Assembly (NCBI RefSeq): GCF_001368795.1
Contig: NZ_LN831198.1
Span: 1,376,067-1,440,066, forward strand
Direction: 5' to 3'
From: Paenibacillus ihuae
GTDB lineage: Bacteria; Bacillota; Bacilli; Paenibacillales; Paenibacillaceae
DNA: 64,000 nucleotides
Below, one piece after another: positions 7,784 to 15,039 of this stretch. Every line of letters starts with the position of its first letter. The first letter of the stretch is position 1. The position numbers were made by a program, and so were the translations under genes. The notes under the pieces were generated by a model. The model was not told where the DNA came from, ran no database searches, and worked only from the letters and a program-made list of their open reading frames with translations.

Positions 7784-9182
7784 CCGGATTGGGATTAAGC
7801 TTGGACTTGTAATCATCACTGTACTCCTGATTGTGTTGTTATTCCTGGGTTTTGCCATCGATAAAATGTTCACGAATTTTTATACTGCCGAAATGCGAAA
7901 AGAAACTGAAGAGATTGCCTCCCACTTCACCGTTATGGCGAATGCGACAGATGTGACATCCGAGCAGACCATGATGACTTTTGCGGAGTTTTCGAATGTG
8001 AGTATCTTTAATATTCTGGACAATGGAACCGTCAATCTGCACTCCGGTGTTCATGATTCGGCCGACCGGTCGTTTATACGAGGTTCGGACCTCGACAAGA
8101 TTTTTGCCGGTAAAATAGTAAGTTTGCTGTATGAAGACCCGCAAGGGAATCGTTATTTTGTTTCCGGCCAGCCGATCACAAGCGATGGTGTGATTACCTC
8201 AGCCCTTTATGTGATGGCCTCAACGGAACAAATGGAGCAGTCCCTGTCCGGCGTAAGGAATTTATTGATCCTTTCCGGAATGGGCGCTTTCCTGCTGGCC
8301 CTGGGAATTACGTGGATTATCGCGCAAGTCTTGTCCCGTCCGCTGCTGCAAATGCAAAAAGCAACACGGAAAATCGCTATAGGCGAGCTGGAAACCCGGC
8401 TTGAGATCAAAAGCAGGGATGAATTAGGAAGCTTGGCTGAGGCCATCAATGATTTGGCGGCCGATCTTCAGCGATACCGGGATAGCCGACAAGAGCTGTT
8501 CTCCAATATATCGCATGATCTGCGGACACCCATTACCTATCTGGAAGGGTACTCTAGAGTGGTTAAAGATCACCTCTATGAGACCGAAGAAGAGAAGGAC
8601 CGATATCTGGATATCATTTACCAGGAGGCAGTCCGGCTGCAGCATTTGGTCGATGATGTGTTCGATTTGGCCAAAATGGAAGAAGGGAAGATATCCCTTC
8701 TAGTAGAAGAGCTCAACCTCTCTGACCTTACTGAACATGCTGTTCAAAAAGTTAAGCTGAAGGCAAATGAAAAAGGTCTAAACCTGTCGTTCGAATCTTC
8801 CGGCCCTGTTTCTCTGGTCCGCGGGGATCGTAAACGGATGGAGCAGATCGTCTTGAACTTGCTGGAGAATGCGATCCGCTATACAGAGAAGGGCAGTATC
8901 ACAGCAGGTCTGCAGTATACCGGCACCACCGTACTCCTAAGCGTTGAAGATACAGGAATAGGGATTCCTGAGGAAGACCTGCCATACATTTTCGAACGGT
9001 TCTATAGAGTGGAGAAATCCCGTGCCCGTCAATTCGGGGGAACCGGATTAGGTCTATCCATCGTTAAAAAGCTGGCCGAGCTGCAGGGAGGAAAGATAAA
9101 GGTTAACAGTCAGCTAGGTGAAGGAACCCGGTTTGAAGTTCACTTTCCGCTGCAACCAGATCATGGGGGACATAGCATATGA
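7773..9182 (+). CDS. Membrane sensor histidine kinase
   Basis: The 469-residue protein has TM1 at about 8-29, an extracytoplasmic sensor region of about 135 residues, TM2 at about 163-186 and a HAMP linker. The HisKA box has His248 in FSNISHDLRTPITYLEGY. The ATP-binding domain shows an N box (NLLENAIRY), a G1 box (EDTGIGIP), an F box and a G2 box (GGTGLGLSIVKKL). It should phosphorylate the overlapping response regulator. The sensor region contains scattered Met and His but no recognised ligand domain, so the stimulus is unknown. It overlaps the next small gene by 4 bp. Confidence 0.93.
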   Translation: MRNNRIGIKLGLVIITVLLIVLLFLGFAIDKMFTNFYTAEMRKETEEIASHFTVMANATDVTSEQTMMTFAEFSNVSIFNILDNGTVNLHSGVHDSADRSFIRGSDLDKIFAGKIVSLLYEDPQGNRYFVSGQPITSDGVITSALYVMASTEQMEQSLSGVRNLLILSGMGAFLLALGITWIIAQVLSRPLLQMQKATRKIAIGELETRLEIKSRDELGSLAEAINDLAADLQRYRDSRQELFSNISHDLRTPITYLEGYSRVVKDHLYETEEEKDRYLDIIYQEAVRLQHLVDDVFDLAKMEEGKISLLVEELNLSDLTEHAVQKVKLKANEKGLNLSFESSGPVSLVRGDRKRMEQIVLNLLENAIRYTEKGSITAGLQYTGTTVLLSVEDTGIGIPEEDLPYIFERFYRVEKSRARQFGGTGLGLSIVKKLAELQGGKIKVNSQLGEGTRFEVHFPLQPDHGGHSI

Positions 9183-9385
9183 AGAAAATAGAGTGGCTTA
9201 TAGCCTTTCTCTTTATGGGAATAGGGATGATGTGTATGACCCTTTCAGCCGTTTCTTTTCAAAGCGATTCCCTGCTCCAATTCGGCAATTTCGTCAAAAC
9301 ATTTCTGATATGTGCATTATTCATCGCGATAAGTCTGTTCCTGCTGCTGAGAATATTGAAGTTGAACAAAAGGTCAAAAAAATAA
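9179..9385 (+). CDS. Small two-helix membrane protein coupled to the kinase
   Basis: This 68-residue product starts at ATG overlapping the kinase stop (ATGA). Two membrane helices lie near residues 6-26 and 38-60, with a basic C-terminus KLNKRSKK. Small proteins encoded directly after sensor kinases often modulate them, but that role here is only inferred from position. A terminator follows. Confidence 0.68.
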   Translation: MKKIEWLIAFLFMGIGMMCMTLSAVSFQSDSLLQFGNFVKTFLICALFIAISLFLLLRILKLNKRSKK

Positions 9386-9393
9386 GCTAAAAG

Positions 9394-9433
9394 AACAAGC
9401 TGACTTCGGAAAACCCGTGGCAGCTTGTTTTTT
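9394..9433 (+). terminator. Terminator of the two-component operon
   Basis: The arms AACAAGCTG and CAGCTTGTT are perfectly complementary across an 18-nt loop and are followed by a T run. Confidence 0.82.
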
Positions 9434-9481
9434 ATTGAAAATTTTGAAGTTTATCTAACCAACCTCATACTTACCCCTTCG

Positions 9482-9517
9482 TTTCAACACAATTTCTACA
9501 TAGTCATTCCCTACAAT
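9482..9517 (+). promoter_or_regulatory. Two-component-type promoter, site 4
   Basis: This is the best-matching copy. TTTCAACA (9482-9489) and TTTCTACA (9493-9500) are 11 bp apart, followed by 11 bp and TACAAT (9512-9517). It lies 38 bp upstream of the 9555 gene. Confidence 0.65.
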
Positions 9518-9554
9518 GAAAATATAACAAAACATATTTTATGGAGGTAACGAT

Positions 9555-9755
9555 ATGGATTGGTCTTGGCTGGTTGCTCTGGTTTGTCCGTTAATGATGA
9601 TATTTATGATGTTTGGGATGCGCGGTGGACACAACCATGGTTCGAATAAGAAACAGCTGTCCGCCGGTGAGGTAGAGCAAGAATTATTACATTTGAAAGT
9701 ACAAAATGAATTATTACAAAAGGAAGTACAAGGTCTTAAGGATAAAGTTGTCTAA
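9555..9755 (+). CDS. Small DUF2933-like membrane protein with coiled-coil tail
   Basis: The 66-residue product starts at ATG behind ATGGAGGTAACG. The first 22 residues form a membrane segment containing CPLMMIFMMFGMRGGHNHG, resembling the Cys-Pro-Leu-Met core of DUF2933-type proteins. A charged helix with heptads (residues 36-66) follows. The Cys, Met and His residues at the membrane edge suggest metal contact. It begins a three-gene unit ending at 10280 under promoter site 4. Confidence 0.65.
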   Translation: MDWSWLVALVCPLMMIFMMFGMRGGHNHGSNKKQLSAGEVEQELLHLKVQNELLQKEVQGLKDKVV

Positions 9756-9768
9756 GGGGGAGAGCGAA

Positions 9769-9987
9769 TTGAGCTGTTGCGGAAATCATAATAATCATGG
9801 AAATGTAAAAAAACATAGCCGGTTAATGAAGCTTTGCTGCATCTTACCGATCGTTCTTATGGGTATTATGTTTGTTGTAAATTCATTCAACGGAATATCT
9901 GGAAATCTCCTGACCTACAGCCTGCTGCTTCTATGTCCGCTTTCGCACCTCGTATTGATTCCGTTAATGATGCGAAAGAAAAATTAA
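9769..9987 (+). CDS. Small Cys/His-rich membrane protein
   Basis: I choose the TTG at 9769, 7 nt after AAGGGGGAGAG, rather than the longer frame opening inside the previous gene. The 72-residue product begins SCCGNHNNHGN, a Cys-Cys and His cluster, and then has two hydrophobic segments (about 26-42 and 48-66), the second containing CPLSHL. It is related in style to the preceding DUF2933-like protein. Function unknown. Confidence 0.6.
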   Translation: MSCCGNHNNHGNVKKHSRLMKLCCILPIVLMGIMFVVNSFNGISGNLLTYSLLLLCPLSHLVLIPLMMRKKN

Positions 9988-10022
9988 TAATAATCTGTAA
10001 ACGAATGAGGAGGAGATATGAA

Positions 10023-10280
10023 ATGAGCAAGAAAAAATGGTTAGGTCTTAGTACGGTTATATTAGCGATGGGGATTGGAACAGCAGTATATGCGGCTGGG
10101 GATGAAACATCCCAACTGGAGAACATGCTTCCCTTCATGAAGGAGATGCATCCTAATCTATCCGAAGATCAATTATTGAACATGCATCAATCCGGAGATA
10201 TGAGCAGGATGATGAAGGATGCTGATATGGACAAGATGATGCAGAATACAGATATGAGCAAGATGATGCAATCGATCTAA
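10023..10280 (+). CDS. Small secreted Met/Asp-rich protein
   Basis: This 85-residue protein starts at ATG 10023 behind GAGGAGGAGATA. A signal peptide (about 1-23, ending VYAAG) is followed by a helical segment and three short repeats of the kind MSRMMKDADMDKMMQ. These are Met-Met clusters alternating with acidic residues. Such composition suits soft-metal binding outside the membrane. No family is recognised. Confidence 0.65.
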   Translation: MSKKKWLGLSTVILAMGIGTAVYAAGDETSQLENMLPFMKEMHPNLSEDQLLNMHQSGDMSRMMKDADMDKMMQNTDMSKMMQSI

Positions 10281-10293
10281 AAAAGCGCTCCAT

Positions 10294-10340
10294 AAACAAG
10301 CCGACTTCCCGATTTGAATCGGTTGTCAGCTTGTTTATTT
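10294..10340 (+). terminator. Terminator of the 9555-10280 unit
   Basis: A long imperfect hairpin has arms ACAAGC-GAC-GAT and ATC-GTC-GCTTGT with internal mismatches. It is followed by TTTATTTTTAT. Confidence 0.65.
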
Positions 10341-10387
10341 TTATATCATTCAAAATAGTTCCGCATAAACTCTGTATGGAAACGACC

Positions 10388-10554
10388 CCCTGGGGGGATG
10401 TGCTGGTGACACCAAAAGTCCAATGTAGAGTACAACAACAGGAAAGTGGCTGATTCGGGTCGTAGGTGTATACGTATTGTGGTGTACTCTGGAAAACTTA
10501 TGCATGTGGCCAGGATCAAGCTTAACAAAACGGATCTGCCTAAGCAGCACATCC
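10388..10554. repeat. Nested inverted repeats in a gene-free gap
   Basis: No convincing gene lies between 10281 and 10613. The gap holds a near-palindrome CCCCCTGGGGGG (10386-10397). It also holds an outer inverted pair GGATGTGCTG (10396-10405) with CAGCACATCC (10545-10554), and an inner pair AGAGTACA (10427-10434) with TGTACTCT (10483-10490). The symmetric layout could be a small defunct mobile element or a structured RNA. The G/C palindrome resembles CsoR-type operators. None of these readings can be settled by eye. Confidence 0.4.
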
Positions 10555-10566
10555 AGGTCTGGCCTC

Positions 10567-10602
10567 AAAAAAGACTTCGAAGAAAATCTCCGAAGTCTTT
10601 TT
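10567..10602. terminator. Bidirectional terminator
   Basis: The arms AAAAAGACTTCG and CGAAGTCTTTTT close on a short A-rich loop, with A and T tracts on both sides. It ends the minus-strand gene at 10614 and could stop rightward transcription as well. Confidence 0.75.
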
Positions 10603-10613
10603 ACATCTCTATA

Positions 10614-11108
10614 TTAATGATTCATTCCATTCATTCCGCCCATACTGCTTACAATCTCGGGATTAACCATTCCGAAAATCATTGCGATGTGTGCAACAAC
10701 CAGGAAGCCGCTGACGAGAACAAAGTGAAGTTTCAGCTTATCTTCTTCCGAACGCTTACGTCCAATAAGCCCTAGGTCCAGCAGAGCAAGAGGAAGCAGG
10801 AAGAGTACACCGCTCAAATAAAATCCTACGGCGACTACATCTACCCAGGTGTGCCACTCCCCGTTTACGGTCAGAGGGACAAAAGCGGTTGGGAACAGGT
10901 ATAGGAAGACTCCTGTAAAGTACAGACCGGCCAAAATGCTGCAGATCCGGTTAAAAGCTCTTAGGCTGCCTTTGACATTTTTGTTGAAAAGAATAAAAAA
11001 CTCGGTTACTGTAATGGTCTCAGCAAAAATGACCGGGATTGCCATAAAAATGATCAGATTCCATGGCTGGTTGTCCATCAAAAGGGACATGTAATGTGTC
11101 ATGTTCAT
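10614..11108 (-). CDS. DUF6803-like integral membrane protein
   Basis: The start is ATG 11108, 10 nt downstream of GGAGG on the minus strand; a longer open frame to 11348 crosses the divergent promoter and is rejected. The 164-residue product has four or five hydrophobic helices and a Met/His-rich C-terminus ending GGMNGMNH. It resembles permease-like DUF6803 proteins, which I name only tentatively. It is transcribed from promoter site 5, so it belongs to the same predicted regulon. Confidence 0.68.
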   Translation of the reverse strand: MNMTHYMSLLMDNQPWNLIIFMAIPVIFAETITVTEFFILFNKNVKGSLRAFNRICSILAGLYFTGVFLYLFPTAFVPLTVNGEWHTWVDVVAVGFYLSGVLFLLPLALLDLGLIGRKRSEEDKLKLHFVLVSGFLVVAHIAMIFGMVNPEIVSSMGGMNGMNH

Positions 11109-11148
11109 TTCTTCAATTCCTCCATCAAATATAATTACTGCAAGAGTT

Positions 11149-11184
11149 AGTATAAGAGGAAAGTGTGTGGAAAGTATGTAGAAA
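11149..11184 (-). promoter_or_regulatory. Two-component-type promoter, site 5 (minus strand)
   Basis: Read on the minus strand, TTTCTACA (11184-11177) and TTTCCACA (11173-11166) are 11 bp apart. They are followed by exactly 11 bp and TATACT (11154-11149). It lies directly upstream of the minus-strand membrane protein gene. Confidence 0.65.
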
Positions 11185-11211
11185 AGACAGGAGAAGGAGC
11201 ACTGAAGGATC

Positions 11212-11793
11212 TTGGAAACTCTAGCTATACAAAGTGAAGTTATTACGCAATGGTTATTAGAATGGGGAGCCTGGTCCATTGCAGTTAGTTTAATTATTAA
11301 TATTGTCCTTAGTGTGATAGGGTTCATTCCATCAGTAGCTTTGACCACCGTGAATATTGTGGTCTTTGGGCTGGTTCCCGGCTTTCTTATCTCGTTGGCC
11401 GGTGAGATTTCCGGAGCAGCCGTGTCTTATTTCCTTTACCGGAAAGGAATCTGGAAGCTGAAAGGGAAAATTCGATCGCAACCCAAAGTTGGATGGATAT
11501 CCCGGATGAAAACCTTCTCCCCTAAACGTCAGTTTTTCACTGTACTTCTTGCCCGGTTAACTCCGTTTATGCCTTCGTCATTGGTAACCCTAATCTGTGT
11601 TATCTCCGAAGTACGGTTTGCAAGTTTCATAATCGCTTCTGCGATAGGTAAAATACCTTCACTGCTGCTTGAGGCCTTAGCCGGGTATGGATACGCAGGA
11701 CTCGAGGATAATAGTACCAGGTTATTTATTACATTTTTGTTCCTTTTTTTGTTATGCGTTTACGTTTTATTTAACAGAAAGAAAAAGAATTAA
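11212..11793 (+). CDS. VTT-domain (TVP38/TMEM64, DedA-like) membrane protein
   Basis: This 193-residue protein starts at TTG after GAAGGAT. It shows the VTT core: a re-entrant helix region with FIPSVALTTVNIVVFGLVPG, a conserved Gly/Glu-containing segment (AGEISGAAVSYFLYRKG), and LLARLTPFMPSSLVTLICV. Five or six hydrophobic segments cover the protein. DedA/VTT proteins are implicated in lipid scrambling and membrane homeostasis in bacteria. It is divergent from the 11108 gene and shares that control region. The weak start leaves the first residues uncertain. Confidence 0.8.
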   Translation: METLAIQSEVITQWLLEWGAWSIAVSLIINIVLSVIGFIPSVALTTVNIVVFGLVPGFLISLAGEISGAAVSYFLYRKGIWKLKGKIRSQPKVGWISRMKTFSPKRQFFTVLLARLTPFMPSSLVTLICVISEVRFASFIIASAIGKIPSLLLEALAGYGYAGLEDNSTRLFITFLFLFLLCVYVLFNRKKKN

Positions 11794-11826
11794 CGTTATA
11801 TCGAAGACGAAAAGACAAAAAGGGGC

Positions 11827-11861
11827 ATTATATAACAAAAAGTGTAGGAAATATGTAGATT
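11827..11861 (-). promoter_or_regulatory. Two-component-type promoter, site 6 (minus strand)
   Basis: On the minus strand, AATCTACA (11861-11854) and TTCCTACA (11850-11843) are 11 bp apart. They are followed by 10 bp and TATAAT (11832-11827). It points left into the 3' end of the VTT gene, where no minus-strand gene is seen, so it may make an antisense transcript or may be occupied for another purpose. Confidence 0.45.
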
Positions 11862-11945
11862 AACAATAAAAACATTAAATTTTAGAAAGGATTGACAGGC
11901 AATTTCTAGTTATATTAAAGTATAATTAGTTACAAAATATTAACC

Positions 11946-12066
11946 AGTTGCCGAATTTCGTTTGTGAAAACGGGGGAACCATTCCGGGTGAATTATTCTT
12001 GCGAGCAAGAGAATATAGGGAACCTTTAACCGAACCCTCAGCTAACTCCGTAGGCATTGAAGGGAG
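11946..12066 (+). promoter_or_regulatory. ydaO/yuaA-type c-di-AMP riboswitch
   Basis: Conserved ydaO blocks appear in order: GCCGAATTT, CGGGGGAACC, GGGTGAATT, AGGGAACCTTTAACCGAACCC, CAGCTAACTCCGTAGGC. The outer TGCC and GGCA can pair as P1. The class binds cyclic di-AMP and switches expression off when the nucleotide is abundant. No terminator separates it from the coding region. The ribosome binding site AGGGAG (12061-12066) begins directly after the P1 arm, so control may act on translation. A TTGACA at 11893-11898 upstream is a possible -35, but its -10 spacing is unclear. Confidence 0.88.
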
Positions 12067-12075
12067 AACAAGGTT

Positions 12076-12543
12076 CTGAAGAAAGTCATTTTATCCTTAC
12101 TAGGAGCTGCAGTTATTTTCACTGCCATTACACCAAGTACATTCGCAAGTGATATAAAGCTTGAGAGTGAAGTGAATGAGGTCCTGGGAACACCGTATGT
12201 ATGGGGTGGAACCACTGCCGCAGGGTTTGATTGTTCTGGATTTATCCTGTACGTCCTAAAAAAGTTTAATGTGGATAATCTTCCGCGCACCTCCCAATCG
12301 CAAGCCAAAGTAGGGACAGCGGTTGCTAAAGAAAACTTGCGGTCAGGAGATCTGGTGTTTTTTAATACTTTGGGTACAGGAATTTCTCATGCGGGAATTT
12401 ACTTAGGCGACGATCAATTCGCCCACTCCTCCAGCAGTAAAGGAGTAAGAATAAGCAAGTTGTCGGAAACATACTACAAAGATCGTTATGTTACCGCTCG
12501 CCGTGTAGTCGATCAACAGAGTTATCTGAATATGGTGAATTAG
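12076..12543 (+). CDS. NlpC/P60-family cell-wall hydrolase
   Basis: This is a secreted cysteine peptidase that should cut D-Glu-diamino-acid links in peptidoglycan stems. In frame, TGA at 12058 is followed only by CTG 12076 as a plausible start, 9 nt after AGGGAG. The first ATG/GTG/TTG (12172) would remove the whole signal peptide. From CTG the product has 155 residues: signal peptide 1-24 (ending TFA), then an NlpC/P60 domain with Cys53 in FDCSGF, His105 in ISHAGIYLG and a third polar residue at His117. It lies directly behind the c-di-AMP riboswitch, a known pairing for cell-wall hydrolases. Confidence 0.9.
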   Translation: MKKVILSLLGAAVIFTAITPSTFASDIKLESEVNEVLGTPYVWGGTTAAGFDCSGFILYVLKKFNVDNLPRTSQSQAKVGTAVAKENLRSGDLVFFNTLGTGISHAGIYLGDDQFAHSSSSKGVRISKLSETYYKDRYVTARRVVDQQSYLNMVN

Positions 12544-12560
12544 GTGCCGGGAGAATTCTC

Positions 12561-12646
12561 TTTACAAATGCTTAGGTGAAATCTATAATGGGATTAATTG
12601 TATAATGATATATCCGGAGGAGCCTGCCAACAGCGGGCTCTTTTTG
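12561..12646 (+). repeat. Promoter-terminator element, copy A
   Basis: TTTACA-17-TATAAT is a near-ideal sigma-A promoter. It is followed 24 bp later by CCGGAGG and a hairpin of GAGCCTGC, loop CAACA, GCGGGCTC, and then T5. Copies B (20734) and C (22023) have the same parts at the same spacing. The predicted transcript would be about 55-60 nt if terminated. It lies about 60 bp upstream of the ABC transporter operon and could be an attenuated leader or a small RNA. Confidence 0.65.
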
Positions 12647-12706
12647 TGTTTTTTTAAGAGCTGTTAGAAAGGAATGTCGTCCAAAAATGAATGAGGGGAT
12701 AAAGTC

Positions 12707-13561
12707 ATGATTGAAGTGAAAGATCTTAATTTTACATACCCTAACGCCAAGGAAGCTGCCCTTCGCGGTCTTGATTTTACTATACCTAAAGGAGAAGTGT
12801 TTGGGTTTCTGGGTCCATCTGGGGCCGGCAAAAGCACAACGCAAAAGATACTGATCGGAGTCCTCAAAAATTATCTGGGCAGTGTGAAAGTAATGGGGAC
12901 AGAAATAAAGCGTACGGGTCCTGAGTATTTCGAGCATATTGGAGTTGCTTTCGAATTTCCGAACTTCTATACCAAGTTTACGGCACTGGAGAACCTGAAG
13001 CTCTTTCGTTCACTATACGCAGGAACAACGGAAGATCCATTAAGTCTTCTGAAACTGGTGGATTTAGCCGATGCTGCGAATATGAAGGTTGCGCAGTTGT
13101 CTAAGGGAATGAAGATGAGGTTGAACTTCTGCAGGGCGCTTTTGAATCATCCGCAAATTCTTTTCCTCGACGAACCGACTTCGGGGCTGGACCCGGTAAA
13201 TGCGAAGCGAATGAAAGAATTGATTCTTGAAAAAAAATCCAATGGCACGACCGTTATTATTACCACGCATAACATGCAGGCTGCCGAGGAACTTTGTGAC
13301 CGGGTTGCTTTTATCATTGACGGTCAGATAAAACTGATCAATTCTCCCCGGGAACTGAAATTAATGAATGGGAATAAACGGGTTTTGCTGGAATACCGCC
13401 GTCATAATGAATTACAGCAGGCTGAGTTTTCCCTTGACGGGATTGGAGAGAATCAGCAATTTCTGCAGCTCATCAGGGAACATCCCATTGAAACCATTCA
13501 TTCGCTTGAATCCTCTTTGGAGCAGATATTCATCAATGTTACCGGGAGGTCACTGGTGTGA
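12707..13561 (+). CDS. ABC transporter ATP-binding protein
   Basis: The 284-residue ATPase has Walker A GPSGAGKST (about 43-51), signature VAQLSKGMKMRLNFCRALL, Walker B ILFLDEPTSGLD and an H-loop His in ITTHNMQ. The signature LSKGM is typical of drug or bacitracin-type exporters. It overlaps the following permease gene by 4 bp (GTGA) and that one overlaps the next by 4 bp, so the three form a half-size exporter with two different permeases. The substrate is not evident; similar systems are annotated as multidrug or fluoroquinolone exporters. Transcription probably starts at the element at 12561. Confidence 0.88.
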   Translation: MIEVKDLNFTYPNAKEAALRGLDFTIPKGEVFGFLGPSGAGKSTTQKILIGVLKNYLGSVKVMGTEIKRTGPEYFEHIGVAFEFPNFYTKFTALENLKLFRSLYAGTTEDPLSLLKLVDLADAANMKVAQLSKGMKMRLNFCRALLNHPQILFLDEPTSGLDPVNAKRMKELILEKKSNGTTVIITTHNMQAAEELCDRVAFIIDGQIKLINSPRELKLMNGNKRVLLEYRRHNELQQAEFSLDGIGENQQFLQLIREHPIETIHSLESSLEQIFINVTGRSLV

Positions 13562-14268
13562 GAATGGGGACGGCAGTGGCATTTGATATCCGGTTCCAAT
13601 GGCGGCATGGATTTTATGGAGTTTACATTATTGTTTGTGCTTTTTATGTGGCACTGCTGCATTTTATTCCTGAGTTGTACCAGGAGAAAACAACGGTTCT
13701 GTTAACCTTTAGCGACCCCAGCGCCCTTGGGCTTATTCTGGCCGGAGGAATTGTGTTGCTGGAAAGAGATCAAGGGATTCTTGATCCTTTATTTGTAACT
13801 CCTATCCGTATAAGAGAATATTTACTTGCAAAGGTATGTTCATTATCCGTATTATCGTTGCTGGCTGCGTGGGCAGTGCATGGTACAACAAACGGCATGC
13901 CGGTATCCCCGGTGGCGTTCTCCCTTGGAGTACTTATGACATCCAGCTTTATGACGCTGCTATCGATTGGTGTCGTAGCCCGCTGTCAGACCATCAATAG
14001 CTTTATTCTGCTGTCTCAAGCCTATGCTTTACCGTTTGTGCTGCCGCTGCTTGGTTATTTAAATGTATGGGATTCCCGGATTTATCTGCTGCTACCGAGC
14101 GAAGGGACGTTAAGACTGCTGCAAGGAGCCTTTAATTCCGTATCTGCGGGTAATTATGCATATTCCCTATTTATACTGATAATTTGGAACATTGCGGTTT
14201 ATGTCTGGGCCAAACGCTCTTACGAATATCATGTCTTGATGAATGTTGGCAGGGGGAGAGGGAAATGA
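13558..14268 (+). CDS. ABC exporter permease subunit 1
   Basis: This 236-residue membrane protein starts at GTG overlapping the ATPase stop. It has about six hydrophobic helices, and the phrase LLERDQGILDPLFVTPIRIREYLLAK is characteristic of ABC-2-type permeases, where the cytoplasmic coupling helix precedes the second TM. It should pair with the next permease. Substrate unknown. Confidence 0.8.
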   Translation: MRMGTAVAFDIRFQWRHGFYGVYIIVCAFYVALLHFIPELYQEKTTVLLTFSDPSALGLILAGGIVLLERDQGILDPLFVTPIRIREYLLAKVCSLSVLSLLAAWAVHGTTNGMPVSPVAFSLGVLMTSSFMTLLSIGVVARCQTINSFILLSQAYALPFVLPLLGYLNVWDSRIYLLLPSEGTLRLLQGAFNSVSAGNYAYSLFILIIWNIAVYVWAKRSYEYHVLMNVGRGRGK

Positions 14269-14990
14269 ATAAGTATCACTATCTTCTGGCCCATGATCTT
14301 CGTCATGCGGTACGGGATCCGGTGCTGATGGTTGCTTTATTTGCTCCATTAGCCTTGCTTATCGTTTCCCGCTTTGGTTTTCCGGCTGCAGCAGAGTGGC
14401 TTGACAGCAGTTATTCATTTGATTTAACAGCCTATAGCAGCTTTACGGGAATAACCTTAGCTACGACCATCCCCATGCTGATTGGAACGATGACAGGACT
14501 GTTAATGCTTGACGAACGGGATGAAGGACTGATCTCCTATTACACTGTTACGCCATTCATGCGCAGAGGCTATATGCTGTACCGATTGAGTCTGCCTATG
14601 ATGCTTGCGGTATCGCTCTCAGGCATTTACTTGGTATTCTCCGGGCGGTTTGAATATCATTGGGGCAATTTGGCTGTACTCTTGCTGTTGGCTTTGGAAG
14701 CACCATGTTTTACTTTATTTCTTGCTGCGTTTGCGGCCAATAAAGTTGAAGGCTTGGCTTTATCTAAGATAAGCGGCTTGTTTATAGCGGGTACGATTGT
14801 CGTTTATTTTGTGCCGGGGGTATGGCAGCTCTTAGGGACTTGGCTCCCTTCTTATTGGATTGCCAAGGTATACTTTGATATTGAAGCGGCCAGCCTGATT
14901 AAGGCTAGTATTTACTTCGGTATTGGCGTTACCTATCATTTGGCGCTTCTGTTTATGCTGGTTAAAGTCTTTGAGAAGCGGGCAGATTAA
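14265..14990 (+). CDS. ABC exporter permease subunit 2
   Basis: The start is ATG 14265 after GGGGGAGAGGG, overlapping the previous stop by 4 bp. The 241-residue product has about six hydrophobic helices and the ABC-2 coupling-helix phrase LDERDEGLISYYTVTPFMRRGYMLYRL. It resembles the fluoroquinolone-export permease type. Together with the upstream permease and ATPase it completes a heteromeric exporter. Confidence 0.8.
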   Translation: MNKYHYLLAHDLRHAVRDPVLMVALFAPLALLIVSRFGFPAAAEWLDSSYSFDLTAYSSFTGITLATTIPMLIGTMTGLLMLDERDEGLISYYTVTPFMRRGYMLYRLSLPMMLAVSLSGIYLVFSGRFEYHWGNLAVLLLLALEAPCFTLFLAAFAANKVEGLALSKISGLFIAGTIVVYFVPGVWQLLGTWLPSYWIAKVYFDIEAASLIKASIYFGIGVTYHLALLFMLVKVFEKRAD

Positions 14991-15039
14991 ACGGCTTGAT
15001 CCAAAAATGATTTTAAAAATACTGTACATGAGGTGTCGT

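Noticed and set aside
10446-10775. Open frame across the 10567-10602 terminator
   Set aside because: It crosses a terminator and the 3' end of the minus-strand gene, and has no family or site.
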